53,716 nt of DNA, from the NCBI GenBank assembly GCA_020853845.1, contig JADYYD010000361.1, forward strand, positions 1 through 53,716, given 5' to 3'. The translations under genes were made by a program, and so were the position numbers. The stretch is from Candidatus Melainabacteria bacterium (GTDB lineage: Bacteria > Cyanobacteriota > Vampirovibrionia > Obscuribacterales > Obscuribacteraceae). Positions 44,091-52,979 of the stretch are shown piece by piece. Numbering within the stretch: the first letter of the stretch is position 1; each line of letters begins with the position of its first letter. The notes beneath the pieces were generated by a model. It was not told the origin of the DNA, did no database searches, and saw nothing but the letters and a program-made list of their open reading frames with translations.

Positions 44091-45182
44091 GTGCCTGACA
44101 GCGATACCAGCCTTACTAAAACAGTTTTCGAAAATAGAATGACCGACGAAGCATTTTCCCGAAACGTCCGCCCTGCCAAAGGTTCAATCCCAAGCTCAGG
44201 CTATGCGGCTCGTCAGTGGACACCATCAAAGTCCATCACTTTACTGGTCGTAACCCTTTCCCTTGCCGGCTGCGCCAATGTTTCCCTGACTCCAAAACAG
44301 GGCGGTCAGCCGGGGCAAAAACAAGAGCAGACGCCGGCAGCCAACGTGGGTGACGTTCCAAGCATTGCGGGCTATTGGAAGATCAATTACACCGTCAACA
44401 ACAAGCCTATGGTGGCCAGCGCTCGCATTACGCAGGCCGGAAACACTTTCCAGGGGCAGGGCACGGACGACCACAACAACTCGCCCTTTAACATCGCCGA
44501 AGGAAAAATGACCTCCTCAGGCGAAATCAGGTTCTTCAAAAAATACACCAGTAAAAAGGCCACCCCCATCGAGTACACCGGAAAAATTCGCATGGTCGAC
44601 GCGATGGGATACAAGGGCCCTTATCTGGAAGGTGAGTACGTGACTGCTTTCAACGGAAACATCATTCAGGGCAAGTGGGAGGCGCAGACTTCAGCCGTTG
44701 CCGATCCCAATCCACCTGCACCTGCGCAGGATCCTGCACAACAGCAGATGCCGCAGCAACCTCAGCAGCCGATGCAGCAGGACCCGGCGATGCAGCAGCC
44801 GCCGCCCCAGAATCAACCGCCGCCGCAACAACAGCCTGTCGATGCGGCGCACGCACCGCACCTGTCGGGCAAATGGAACACCGGTTTCATCTATCACGGC
44901 AAACCAATTCATTCGAAAATGTATATCGAGCAGGAAGCCGGAAAAGTCTGGGGGCATGGTTTTGACGAAGAAACCAAAGAGAAATTCACGCTCAAAGGCT
45001 GGTATTCATTTCCAAAACTCCAATTTGTGCGCAAGTATGAAAAAGCGAAGGGAGCGAAAACCTCTAAGGAGCTGACTTTCAGAGCGAACGTCAGTGTTGT
45101 GAATGACGGTTCTTACTCCGGCCCTTATCTTGAAGGCGAAACCACATTGGGTGAACGCTGGGAAGCGCAAGCTTACCGATAG
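44091..45182 (+). CDS. Lipoprotein with an internally duplicated beta-rich module
   Basis: The frame gives 363 residues from the GTG at 44091; the ATG at 44139 is equally likely, and neither has a good ribosome site. The hydrophobic SITLLVVTLSLAGC ends in a LAGC lipobox, so the mature protein should be lipid-anchored. Two copies of one module follow: SIAGYWKINYTVNNKP to YLEGEY and GKWEAQ, then HLSGKWNTGFIYHGKP to YLEGET and ERWEAQ. A Gln/Pro-rich linker (~205-250) separates them. No enzymatic residues are seen. It probably acts at the cell surface or periplasmic face. Confidence 0.7.
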   Translation: MPDSDTSLTKTVFENRMTDEAFSRNVRPAKGSIPSSGYAARQWTPSKSITLLVVTLSLAGCANVSLTPKQGGQPGQKQEQTPAANVGDVPSIAGYWKINYTVNNKPMVASARITQAGNTFQGQGTDDHNNSPFNIAEGKMTSSGEIRFFKKYTSKKATPIEYTGKIRMVDAMGYKGPYLEGEYVTAFNGNIIQGKWEAQTSAVADPNPPAPAQDPAQQQMPQQPQQPMQQDPAMQQPPPQNQPPPQQQPVDAAHAPHLSGKWNTGFIYHGKPIHSKMYIEQEAGKVWGHGFDEETKEKFTLKGWYSFPKLQFVRKYEKAKGAKTSKELTFRANVSVVNDGSYSGPYLEGETTLGERWEAQAYR

Positions 45183-45229
45183 ATTTTTTTGGTTGAGAAC
45201 TTTTTTGCAAGAGGCAAGCACCGTATCCA

Positions 45230-45247
45230 GTGCTCAACACTGAGCAC
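45230..45247. other. Perfect hairpin/palindrome downstream of the lipoprotein gene
   Basis: GTGCTCA-ACAC-TGAGCAC is a seven-bp perfect stem with a four-base loop, 47 bp after the lipoprotein stop. No T-run follows, so terminator function is unlikely; a protein-binding site is possible. A 12-bp perfect palindrome GTTTATATAAAC lies at 45314-45325, about 95 bp before the next start. Confidence 0.4.
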
Positions 45248-45419
45248 CGCATATGGTACTAGCCGCATTCGTGCAAGCAGTACATTCGACGTCTCAAAGA
45301 GTCTCTAAGAAAGGTTTATATAAACAAACCGCATGGCATCCCAGTCTTCAAGAGAAAGTCTGCTACCCTGATGGCTGCCAACAGCATGACATTCTATAAG
45401 AATGCGTTTAGGAGCCACG

Positions 45420-46784
45420 ATGCCAACTCGGAATCCACGAGAATTTTGCGCCGCAGCAAATTCTCAAAAGCCCACACAACTGGGAAAAGCGATAAAAATC
45501 GCTCTCTCGTGCCTGCTGATTCTTGCTTGCGCAACACCTACTGCATCTATGGCATCAACAGCCAGCAGTGATGCCAAGAGATTAGACACGCCTTATCACG
45601 GACAGTTGCCAAGCGAGCAAGTGTTAAGCAGCGCTTCTAGTTTCGAAAGCGAAATCAGCAGCGAACCACTTGGCTCCGGATGGGCTGTTCCGATCGAAGG
45701 ACCGCTATCGCTGGCATCGAAAGTTTCTCGCATTGCAAAACAACAGACTGAGCAAAAATCAGCGGCGCAATCAAAGCAGATTGCACAACCGCAAAAAGAA
45801 TTGACCGGATCAATTTGCAGCGCCGATCCGTATGCTCATGTAAGCAATCAAATGGATAAACTGCTCGAAACGGCTCTCGAGCGCGATGAAAACGCCAAAG
45901 TCATCGACATGAAAGTGGCGCACTACAGAAAGAAAAGCCAGATCGTTATTGCAGAGTCTAAAGATGCTATCGATTACATGATTCCCTACAGAGGCTTCGG
46001 ACCATCCGCCGAAGCAGGCGACATCATTCTTGGCGAGAAACTGAAATTAAAGAGCCGAGCATCTGCTGAATTCGCCCGTCAAAAAAATATCGACGAAACG
46101 CATTTGAAAGTTACAACCTGCATGTTCCAGGTGGCAATGGGTCTGGGCATGGCTGACACAGAAAGAGGCGGCGAGATTGTCGAGTCCGGCATGAAATCGC
46201 TTAAGGAACTGGTCGGCGATGAGCAAGCGGAAGCCACAATGAAGATGCTCGCGCAGTTCAAAGAAAATTTCGCAGTGCCCGACTCAGTTTACGAACAGAA
46301 AATCTGGGATGTAGCGCAAAAACAAACCAAGCAAAAGCAAATTTTCCAGGCGTCTTTAGATGAAGATCCGGTAGTAAAAGAAATAAAAAAACGCATTCAC
46401 AAATACAACCGAAAGAGCAAATTGTCGATGCTCACATCGCAGGTTCTGCAGACTGGTTTGGGCGTTGCGGCACTGACTCCGAGCTTCATTGGACCGGGGG
46501 CGAAAGTAGCCCTTCTCACCTATGTGATGGCGACCGGTGGACCGGAATCATGCAAACTGTTGAAAGAACTCTACCTGGACAAACGATTTGAAAGTCGCTG
46601 CAAGGTAATCGGCGAAGAAGCGCATATGGCAATCGACAATTATCAAATTGCCCTGATGACGCGCAATCCCGTGCTGCTTGCCTGCTCGGAATCGCTATTA
46701 GGTCAGATGATTGGAGAGATGGGCGTCAGGGAAATAATGGGCGCGGCACTGCTTTCCGAACGCAAACATGCGCCCGGGGCCTAG
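45420..46784 (+). CDS. Exported helical protein of unknown function
   Basis: The ATG at 45420 is preceded by TAGGAG at five bases and gives about 454 residues. A basic N-terminus leads to a signal peptide (IKIALSCLLILACATPTASMAS). Residues ~130-460 are mostly helical and charged, with LLETALERDENAKVIDMKVAHYRKK, a later KEIKKRIHKYNRKSKLSML and a hydrophobic stretch LGVAALTPSFIGPGAKVALLTYVMA. Cysteines occur singly (SICSAD, TTCMF, SRCKV, LACSES). I recognise no family. It is followed by a short gap and the convergent higA gene. Confidence 0.65.
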   Translation: MPTRNPREFCAAANSQKPTQLGKAIKIALSCLLILACATPTASMASTASSDAKRLDTPYHGQLPSEQVLSSASSFESEISSEPLGSGWAVPIEGPLSLASKVSRIAKQQTEQKSAAQSKQIAQPQKELTGSICSADPYAHVSNQMDKLLETALERDENAKVIDMKVAHYRKKSQIVIAESKDAIDYMIPYRGFGPSAEAGDIILGEKLKLKSRASAEFARQKNIDETHLKVTTCMFQVAMGLGMADTERGGEIVESGMKSLKELVGDEQAEATMKMLAQFKENFAVPDSVYEQKIWDVAQKQTKQKQIFQASLDEDPVVKEIKKRIHKYNRKSKLSMLTSQVLQTGLGVAALTPSFIGPGAKVALLTYVMATGGPESCKLLKELYLDKRFESRCKVIGEEAHMAIDNYQIALMTRNPVLLACSESLLGQMIGEMGVREIMGAALLSERKHAPGA

Positions 46785-46863
46785 TACTGTTTCGCCGGGG
46801 AAATGATCGGTTGAGTGTTGCCATCAAAGCAGTTCTGGCAGTTGGAGGATTTTCCTTCCGTAC

Positions 46864-47295
46864 TCAAACAGAACTTAGTTCTCGCGCTAGCTCGAAGACG
46901 CGAGGATCAAGCTTGAATCGTTTTGAAAGTCGAATTCGTGCCTCTTTGGGAAGTCCACGCCGCCCTTTGAGAAAGTCGTTTAAGTTTTGCTTTGATACAC
47001 CGGCAATTTCTGCAGCTTCGGTTTGCGTCATCCCGTGTTCTTCAAGCAAATACTTCAGGGCCTCACTGCCTTTAACGCCGTCAAAAAAGTCTCCAACTAC
47101 GCCGCTTTCATAAGCTTGAATGAGTTGGACAAGGACCTTTGCATAACCAACCTCAACCGGCGACAGTTCGCCATCGCGGCCGGTAAGGTCAAGGATCATT
47201 TTCTTAGCGGCCTCGTGCTCCTCTTCGTTTGTAATCGGTAGAAGCGGCAAGCGCTCTACCAGCTTCATATATTTTGCATCCATAGTCGTTTTCAC
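46864..47295 (-). CDS. higA: HigA-type antitoxin with HTH domain
   Basis: This 143-residue protein (GTG at 47295; the ATG at 47283 is also possible) ends in an XRE helix-turn-helix: ALKYLLEEHGMTQTEAAEIAGVSKQNLNDFLKGRRGLP (~78-115). The N-terminal helical part (EEEHEAAKKMILDL) is typical of the longer HigA antitoxins found next to HigB_toxin-type RNases. It should bind the palindrome at 47644-47661 and neutralise HigB. Gene order is toxin first, as in classical higBA pairs, with 22 bp between them. Confidence 0.88.
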   Translation of the reverse strand: MKTTMDAKYMKLVERLPLLPITNEEEHEAAKKMILDLTGRDGELSPVEVGYAKVLVQLIQAYESGVVGDFFDGVKGSEALKYLLEEHGMTQTEAAEIAGVSKQNLNDFLKGRRGLPKEARIRLSKRFKLDPRVFELARELSSV

Positions 47296-47317
47296 TGTTT
47301 GTGCTTGTTTTCGTAAC

Positions 47318-47611
47318 TTATCGGCTGTTTAACTTTCTCTTGCTGTATTCTGCGTGCGTCATAAAATCCTGAATGGTGACGACACCTAACTGGAATGAAA
47401 TGGAGGTCAGAAGCCTGTAATTGTTTCCTCCAATGTCAAAACAGTATTGATTTTGCGGGATATAGTCAGTAGCCGGAAAGGTTGCTTTCACGTCTTGAAA
47501 AGACTTCCACTCAGCCGCTTTTGTTAACTTCAACCACCGATCCAAAGCAGGGCGGGCGTTTTGATATTTCTTTGCGAACTTCTTGAGACTATCTTCTCCG
47601 ACTAAATCCAC
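47318..47611 (-). CDS. higB: HigB-type mRNA interferase toxin
   Basis: Starting at the GTG at 47611 gives 97 residues and aligns the first twelve residues (MDLVGEDSLKKF) with the usual HigB start. The frame continues to a TTG at 47635, but the promoter's expected start site falls there. The HigB_toxin signature is clear: ARPALDRWLKLTKAAEWKSFQDVK, YCFDIGGNNYRLLTSISF and THAEYSKRKL. The family cleaves mRNA at the ribosome, halting translation. It is the first gene of the higBA unit. Confidence 0.88.
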   Translation of the reverse strand: MDLVGEDSLKKFAKKYQNARPALDRWLKLTKAAEWKSFQDVKATFPATDYIPQNQYCFDIGGNNYRLLTSISFQLGVVTIQDFMTHAEYSKRKLNSR

Positions 47612-47640
47612 TTCAAATCTTATGCTCAGTAACAATTATG

Positions 47641-47669
47641 ATTGTACTCAAGTTTGAGTACCATGTCAA
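47641..47669 (-). promoter_or_regulatory. higBA promoter with embedded operator
   Basis: On the minus strand a perfect -35 box TTGACA (47664-47669) and a -10 box TACAAT (47641-47646) are separated by exactly 17 bp. The spacer is nearly filled by the palindrome GTACTCAA-GT-TTGAGTAC (47644-47661), which also overlaps the first -10 bases. This is the layout expected for autorepression by a HigA-HigB complex. Transcription should start near 47634. Confidence 0.8.
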
Positions 47670-47722
47670 GAGACTCAGCGCATGGTGCTTTCCCGCCATA
47701 AAAATCTCAGGGAAACGGTACT

Positions 47723-47742
47723 CGTTCGTTTTTTTTCGAACG
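47723..47742. terminator. Hairpin after kbl
   Basis: CGTTCG, eight T and CGAACG form a six-bp stem immediately after the kbl stop. On the minus strand the loop is A8, and no T-run follows. It may end the tdh-kbl transcript weakly or serve as a 3' processing stem. Confidence 0.4.
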
Positions 47743-49008
47743 CTATTTAAGAACGCCTAACTTTTTGCCGACCTTTTCAAATGCAGCAAGTGCGCGATCA
47801 AGGTCTTTTCGTTCGTGCGATGCGGAAATTTGAACGCGAATTCTAGCTTCGCCTTGCGGAACGACTGGATACCAGAGACCGCGAGCGTAGACGCCTTCTT
47901 TTAAAAGTTCGGCGCTCATATCTTGCGCGGTGGCGGCTTCGCCGACCATGACAGGCACGATTGCGTGGATTCCCTCGAGAATGGTGAATCCGGCGCGTAC
48001 GATTTCCTTGCGGAAGTAGTCCGTGTTGTCACGCAATTTTGCCACCAGTGAAGAATCTTCTTCCAGCATTTTGAAGGCTTCGATGGCAGCAGTCACCACG
48101 GGCGGTGGTAGCGTATTCGAGAACGTGTAGGGGCGAGACTTCTGTCTGAGATATTCGATAAGCTCTTTCTTTCCGGCAAGGAAGCCGCCGGCAGCGCCGC
48201 CGAGCGCCTTTCCGAGCGTTCCGGAAATTACATCGATCTTTCCGTGCACTCCGCACTCTTCAGGCGTGCCTCGCCCTGTTTTGCCCAATACGCCTGTGGA
48301 GTGTGATTCATCGACAAAGAGAAGCACGTCATGTTTTTTCGCCAGGTCTACGAACTCCTTAAGAGGAGCGTACTCCCCTTCCATGCTGAATACGCCATCG
48401 GTCACGACGACGCCGATTCTGTACTGTTCGGCATCCGGCTCGGCAAGGAAGTGTTTGAGCTGGGTCAAATCGTTGTGTTTGTAGGCTTTTAAATCAGTCG
48501 TTTTGGTGGCAATACGGCATAGCCTGATGCCGTCAATAATAGATGCGTGATTCAATTGATCGCTGTAGATGATGTCGCGATAGTCACGCTGACCAAAATC
48601 ATTGGACATCAAACCGGTGAAGAAAGCTTCGTTTGCTGCAAAACACGACGAATGCAAAATTGCGGACTCGCATCCTAAGAACGCGGCAATTCTTTCTTCC
48701 AGTTCGAAGTGGATTTTTTGAGCACCACAAATGAACCTTACGGATGCCATACCGAAGCCGTGCTCGTCGAGCCCTTTCTTAGCGGCTTCGAGTATGCGCG
48801 GATGATTAGCCAGTCCGAGATAATTGTTGGATGCGAGCATGACGGTCTCTTTGCCGTCGACTTTCACCACTCCTGATTGCTTGCCCTCAATCGGCACTTC
48901 ATACTTGTATGTTTTATTCTCGCGGGCTTTGTCCAATTCTTGCCCAAGCGCTGAATAGAGCTTTTCCACGCCGAACTTGTTTTTGACTGCTGCGTTTTCT
49001 TTTGCCAT
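47743..49008 (-). CDS. kbl: 2-amino-3-ketobutyrate CoA ligase (glycine C-acetyltransferase)
   Basis: This 421-residue fold-type I PLP enzyme has [15 protein letters not shown] near the N-terminus, [20 protein letters not shown] (cofactor pocket) and the PLP lysine in [23 protein letters not shown] is the usual active-site segment of Kbl rather than of KBL-like BioF or HemA. It splits 2-amino-3-oxobutyrate with CoA into glycine and acetyl-CoA. It lies 20 bp after tdh, so the two form the standard threonine-to-glycine pathway. BioF is the main alternative name but the tdh neighbour decides it. Confidence 0.9.
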   Translation of the reverse strand: MAKENAAVKNKFGVEKLYSALGQELDKARENKTYKYEVPIEGKQSGVVKVDGKETVMLASNNYLGLANHPRILEAAKKGLDEHGFGMASVRFICGAQKIHFELEERIAAFLGCESAILHSSCFAANEAFFTGLMSNDFGQRDYRDIIYSDQLNHASIIDGIRLCRIATKTTDLKAYKHNDLTQLKHFLAEPDAEQYRIGVVVTDGVFSMEGEYAPLKEFVDLAKKHDVLLFVDESHSTGVLGKTGRGTPEECGVHGKIDVISGTLGKALGGAAGGFLAGKKELIEYLRQKSRPYTFSNTLPPPVVTAAIEAFKMLEEDSSLVAKLRDNTDYFRKEIVRAGFTILEGIHAIVPVMVGEAATAQDMSAELLKEGVYARGLWYPVVPQGEARIRVQISASHERKDLDRALAAFEKVGKKLGVLK

Positions 49009-49028
49009 TTTGGTTCATCCTATTTATT

Positions 49029-50234
49029 TTATTTATCTTTATCAGGGGTGAAAACCAGTTTCATAGCCTCGCCTTTAGAGAGTAAATCAAATGCGGACAG
49101 GTAGTCATCCAGAGCATAAGTGCGTTCAAACAAAATGCGTGCCAGCTTGCTCTTCAAATTCAGTCTGTCCGATTTCATCAGCCTGAGCATGGTTTCCCAT
49201 GTGTCGAACATCTTTCTTCCGAAGATGCCTTTGACAGTGACACCTTTCCAAATGACACCGTTGGCAATATCGAAGTCATTCAGAGGCTTGCGGGTGATGC
49301 CGAGCAGGAGGACAGTGCCGCCATTGCGCACGATTTGAAAAGCATCGCTGTAGGCGGAGGGCGAGCCGGACATTTCCAACACTACATCGACGCCGTTGGA
49401 GCCGGTCTCGTGCTTTCTCACCGATTCATATAAAGCCTTGGATCCTTTGGACACATCGAAACATGCATCGGCGCCGAAGGACTCAGCCAACTTAAAACGA
49501 TGTTCAGTATCCATTGCTTCAGTTATATAGATTCTGGACGCGCCGAAATCGTGGCAGAGAAATGCCGCCATGAGGCCCAGCGGTCCGGCGCCCAGGATTG
49601 CCACCGACTTGCCGCGCACATCCGCCTCATAGACGGTATGCACTGCGTTGCCGAACGCATCGAGCATGGCGCCAATTTGGGGGGGAATCTGCGAGGTGTC
49701 ACCGCCCTTATTCAATAGAATGACATTTTTGTACGGCACAACCACGTGCTGAGCGAAACATCCATCCAGGTGCACGCCCTTCACTTTTACTTGAGTACAG
49801 ATATGCTCGTTGCCGGTCCGGCAGAGGAAGCAATGCCCGCAGGACAAGTGCATCTCGGCGGTGACATAATCACCCTTTTCGATTTTCAAATGTTCCGGAA
49901 CGAGAACGCCGCTGTTTTTGGCAGCTTCTCCGACTTCCTCAACGATGCCGCAAAATTCGTGCCCGACAATAATAGGATCGTACTTGCCGTTGAGATAGCG
50001 CTGCATCTCGTTGCGAATGCCTTCGCTCTGCGCAGAGTGATAAATACTCTTGTCCGTTCCGCATACGGATGTTGCCAGCACTCGAATCTTCACTTCATCG
50101 AGTCCAAGCTTCGGCGACGGCATATCGTTCTTCAATGTGAGACCGTCTTTATTCAAATCTTCCTTGATAAGGCATTTCATCGAATTCTTTGCAGTCTCCT
50201 TGGTCTTGGTTTGGGATTCTTGGCTGGTAATCAT
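49029..50234 (-). CDS. tdh: L-threonine 3-dehydrogenase (zinc MDR family)
   Basis: This 401-residue protein is a medium-chain zinc dehydrogenase. The catalytic zinc site is shown by TSVCGTDKSIYHS and IIVGHEFCGIV. The structural zinc lobe is CGHCFLCRTGNEHIC, and the Rossmann motif is AILGAGPLGLMAA. CGTDKSIY and the pairing with kbl point to Tdh, which oxidises threonine to 2-amino-3-oxobutyrate with NAD. The N-terminal extension (~18 residues before MKCLIKEDL) may not be translated; a second ATG lies at 50180. Confidence 0.85.
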   Translation of the reverse strand: MITSQESQTKTKETAKNSMKCLIKEDLNKDGLTLKNDMPSPKLGLDEVKIRVLATSVCGTDKSIYHSAQSEGIRNEMQRYLNGKYDPIIVGHEFCGIVEEVGEAAKNSGVLVPEHLKIEKGDYVTAEMHLSCGHCFLCRTGNEHICTQVKVKGVHLDGCFAQHVVVPYKNVILLNKGGDTSQIPPQIGAMLDAFGNAVHTVYEADVRGKSVAILGAGPLGLMAAFLCHDFGASRIYITEAMDTEHRFKLAESFGADACFDVSKGSKALYESVRKHETGSNGVDVVLEMSGSPSAYSDAFQIVRNGGTVLLLGITRKPLNDFDIANGVIWKGVTVKGIFGRKMFDTWETMLRLMKSDRLNLKSKLARILFERTYALDDYLSAFDLLSKGEAMKLVFTPDKDK

Positions 50235-50689
50235 CGGTTTTATTCTCTGGCAGTAAAGAAGTAAAAGCAGGACGAGATGCCCGGCTCCTGCGAAAACAGC
50301 AGCGTAATTATGCCAGATCGGGCGCCTTTAGCGATGCATGAACATTCGCATGAAGGCAGTGGCCAAACTCTATGTGGACTTGCCCTGCTGCTGATTGCGA
50401 GCCTCTCTGACGGGCCGGATTGCCAGGTGAGCGAAGCTTCATAACCAATGCTTAAAATCCGCATATTTACAGGCTAAACATATCGAAACCTTGTGTGAAC
50501 ACCGGTTTTCGGTTGTTGGAAAAGCGCATAGTGAGCCGTTTTCTGCCCAGCCAATAGCAAACTGCTATGGATTCAATAGCCCGTAGATATTGCCCCTTAG
50601 CGTTTGTTTAGTTGCCAAGCACACTGCGTGCGATTAGATTGCAATGGTGACCGCAACAATTTCTTTATTATTGACCTCGGGAGACCTCC
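50235..50689. promoter_or_regulatory. 455-bp divergent region upstream of tdh and a small gene
   Basis: No coding region longer than a few dozen codons with normal composition is present. On the plus strand a promoter for the small gene at 50690 is visible (see 50612-50640). For the minus strand (tdh) I could not pick out a convincing promoter. I looked for a glycine- or threonine-linked riboswitch ahead of tdh-kbl but saw no recognisable aptamer core. Confidence 0.4.
50612..50640 (+). promoter_or_regulatory. Candidate sigma-70 promoter of the 109-residue gene
   Basis: TTGCCA (50612-50617) and TAGATT (50635-50640) are separated by 17 bp. Transcription would start near 50647, leaving a leader of about 43 bases that ends in GGGAG before the ATG at 50690. 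The spacer contains GCAC-ACTGC-GTGC. Confidence 0.5.
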
Positions 50690-51019
50690 ATGAACGAAGA
50701 CGCTATACAAAACGATGAAATCAACTTCGATCCTGTTTTACCGGCTCCGGTCGATCTGGTTACTTCATTCGTCGCTGAAGCGTCGATTGTACGCACCATT
50801 GTCCAAGGCAGTGGTGGACCGGAAAACATCGATATTACCGAACCCGGCCTTCGATTTGTCCGACACATTCTGGCGAATTCTCGATCGATCAAATTCGGTT
50901 TCATGCCCAATTTCAAAAGCATGGATTCGATAAGAGAGTTGGCGCGCGATTTCATTCGCCGCTGCGGAGGTGCAACTTGCGCGCTCCAAACTATGTATGC
51001 GGTCACGCAATGTGAATAG
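50690..51019 (+). CDS. Small protein of unknown function in a complete single-gene unit
   Basis: This 109-residue protein has a strong GGGAG ribosome site six bases before the ATG, a plausible promoter and a strong terminator. The sequence is acidic at the N-terminus (MNEDAIQNDEINFDP), with a central GLRFVRHILANSRSIKFGF and a C-terminus with two cysteines (RRCGGATCAL). No signal peptide, membrane span or known family is recognised. The compact unit suggests an independently regulated small protein, perhaps a partner of something outside the window. Confidence 0.7.
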   Translation: MNEDAIQNDEINFDPVLPAPVDLVTSFVAEASIVRTIVQGSGGPENIDITEPGLRFVRHILANSRSIKFGFMPNFKSMDSIRELARDFIRRCGGATCALQTMYAVTQCE

Positions 51020-51090
51020 AAACTAGCGTTGCCGCCAGGCATTCCCACAGCAGTTTCTCGGCGACAAAACGCCTGTTCCACCCCCCTCTG

Positions 51091-51117
51091 AGGACAACAC
51101 CCCCGTGTTGTCCTTTT
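51091..51117 (+). terminator. Intrinsic terminator of the 109-residue gene
   Basis: AGGACAACAC and GTGTTGTCCT form a perfect 10-bp stem with a CCCC loop, followed by TTTAAA. It lies about 70 bp after the stop codon. Confidence 0.75.
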
Positions 51118-51141
51118 AAATTGCCAGCCAATGCAGCGGAA

Positions 51142-52965
51142 TCACAATTCCAGATGAAGCATCCACGAAGATGCAATGTTGATAGCGACACTCAAAAACA
51201 GAGCAATATGAATTGCCGCTGCCACCAACATCGTTGATTCGCTTTGAGTGTTTCTTGTCTCTTCATCGTCGACAAGCGAAGCTTCACCGGCAGGCAGCAT
51301 CAGCAGCACCACCAATCCGAAAACGCTGGTGATCAATCCGATCAATCCCCAGTAAAAACCATTGCGCCCTTTGCTTTTGGCAATCGAAAAACACCAGATT
51401 GGCGGAAACAAAATCAAGCACAGTGAGAAAGCAAGAAATGCTGCGATGAAAATGTCTCGAACAGTGACAGGGACGTAAAAGATCGACGCTCCCATAATGC
51501 AAAGCAACGGCATCATGGAAAGAATGAACACGCCGACGCGCGCATCGCTGACAATAGCGAAATCCGGACCGAATTCCGCATCGGCAGAGTCACGTACAGG
51601 CAGTGCTGCAACCAGAAGATAAGCAATAAAATTGAACAAAACTCCAAGGATGAACCACAATGATGGCGAGTACCCTTTTCGACCTGCTTTTGCCGCGCAT
51701 GCAATCGCTAAGGCGAACATTCCACTGAATGCCCAGGCGATGATCTGACTGGTGAGCGGCAAAATCCACGGATCAATGTATTTTCGATCTGTCAAAAATT
51801 TTGACGAGCGATTCAACTTCACTGCCAGAGCATCGGCTTGCCTCAAGCCATCATCTGAAGACACCGGTTTGACGGCATCCAATCTCTTTCGAATCTCGTC
51901 TCTTAAAGCAGAGCCGGCATCATCTTTTGAAAGCAACTCCAGATGCAGCTTGTAGACCGAGCTTAGCAGTGGATGGTTAGGAAGCTTGACCTTCTCAAAA
52001 CTGTTTTCGATGGAAGACAATTGTGCAATACATTTTTTGTGCTCATTGGCTTTCTTGTATGCTCGGGCAAGAGCCAGCCTGAAATTTTGAGTAAAAACAT
52101 CATTAGCGCCGAACGATTGTTCATACTCGTTCAAAGCTTCGATAATTAGGCTAATACCATCATCGAGCGAACCTTTTCCGGAGCCGCGAGGACTCTTCGG
52201 CGCGTTTACAAAAACCTGCCCCTGCAGACATTTCAAAAGCGCGACATCGTCATCGAAATACGTTTCATAGTCGGATCCAAACGCAGCCTTCAAGTGAGTT
52301 CGAGCTTCATCGATACGTTCTTGCGCCAGAGAGTATTCACCACGCATGATGGCACTCTGGGCCAATAGCAGATAAACATCTTCAATGTCAGCGCCGCCGT
52401 CATCCTTTTTCAGGATACTCTTTGCCTTTCCGAGGCAAAATTCTGCCGCCTTGTTGTTGCCCATGGTCAGGTTAATCCGCGCAGTGACAAGCATGCACCG
52501 GGCATATTCATTGCTTTCGTCACCTTCTTCCCTCACCCAATCGCGGGCCGCGAAATCCAAAGCAGTGCGAGCGCAGTCGTAGTTGCCTGAGACGTAGTAA
52601 GCCTTGCCCAGCGCCTCTATAGATTGAATGACTGAACTGACAGTGACCGCCTTATTCTTGATATTGAAATCGAGAGATTCGTTCAAAAGAGAGAGAGCAT
52701 CGGTCCATTGTTCCGTATATCCGCAGGTAACTCCTACATTGTGCAAGAGACGCCCATGAACAGCTTGCCAATCGGGAGAAGTCTCATTCCTTTTGGCATT
52801 GGAGCTGGCAAGCAGATCGCGAAATCGCTCATTCAGATATTGCCAGGTTTCCTGCCCTTTGAACAAGCCGTCCTTTTCGATGCGCTGAATAAGAAAAAAG
52901 CCGCCGCAAAAAGCTGCGACGGCAATTGCCACTAGAAGGACAAGTATCGTCTTATCCTTCGTCAT
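51142..52965 (-). CDS. TPR membrane protein with N-terminal anchor and C-terminal multi-span domain
   Basis: The ATG at 52965 with GGAGG four bases upstream gives about 607 residues; a start at 53022 would overlap fabI. One membrane span near the N-terminus (ILVLLVAIAVAAFCGGFFLI) is followed by ~330 residues of TPR-like helical repeats (LGKAYYVSGNYDCARTAL, LAQSAIMRGEYSLAQERI, LARAYKKANEHKKCIAQL). About six hydrophobic spans make up the last ~190 residues. The repeats would lie outside the cytoplasm if the first span is a signal anchor. It starts 14 bp after the fabI stop, so it is probably in the fabI transcript, though a lipid-synthesis role is not indicated. Confidence 0.7.
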   Translation of the reverse strand: MTKDKTILVLLVAIAVAAFCGGFFLIQRIEKDGLFKGQETWQYLNERFRDLLASSNAKRNETSPDWQAVHGRLLHNVGVTCGYTEQWTDALSLLNESLDFNIKNKAVTVSSVIQSIEALGKAYYVSGNYDCARTALDFAARDWVREEGDESNEYARCMLVTARINLTMGNNKAAEFCLGKAKSILKKDDGGADIEDVYLLLAQSAIMRGEYSLAQERIDEARTHLKAAFGSDYETYFDDDVALLKCLQGQVFVNAPKSPRGSGKGSLDDGISLIIEALNEYEQSFGANDVFTQNFRLALARAYKKANEHKKCIAQLSSIENSFEKVKLPNHPLLSSVYKLHLELLSKDDAGSALRDEIRKRLDAVKPVSSDDGLRQADALAVKLNRSSKFLTDRKYIDPWILPLTSQIIAWAFSGMFALAIACAAKAGRKGYSPSLWFILGVLFNFIAYLLVAALPVRDSADAEFGPDFAIVSDARVGVFILSMMPLLCIMGASIFYVPVTVRDIFIAAFLAFSLCLILFPPIWCFSIAKSKGRNGFYWGLIGLITSVFGLVVLLMLPAGEASLVDDEETRNTQSESTMLVAAAIHIALFLSVAINIASSWMLHLEL

Positions 52966-52979
52966 CGGGCCTCCACAAT

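Noticed and set aside
50235-50460. Possible glycine or threonine riboswitch ahead of tdh-kbl
   Set aside because: I could not find a conserved aptamer core or an anti-terminator pair by eye.
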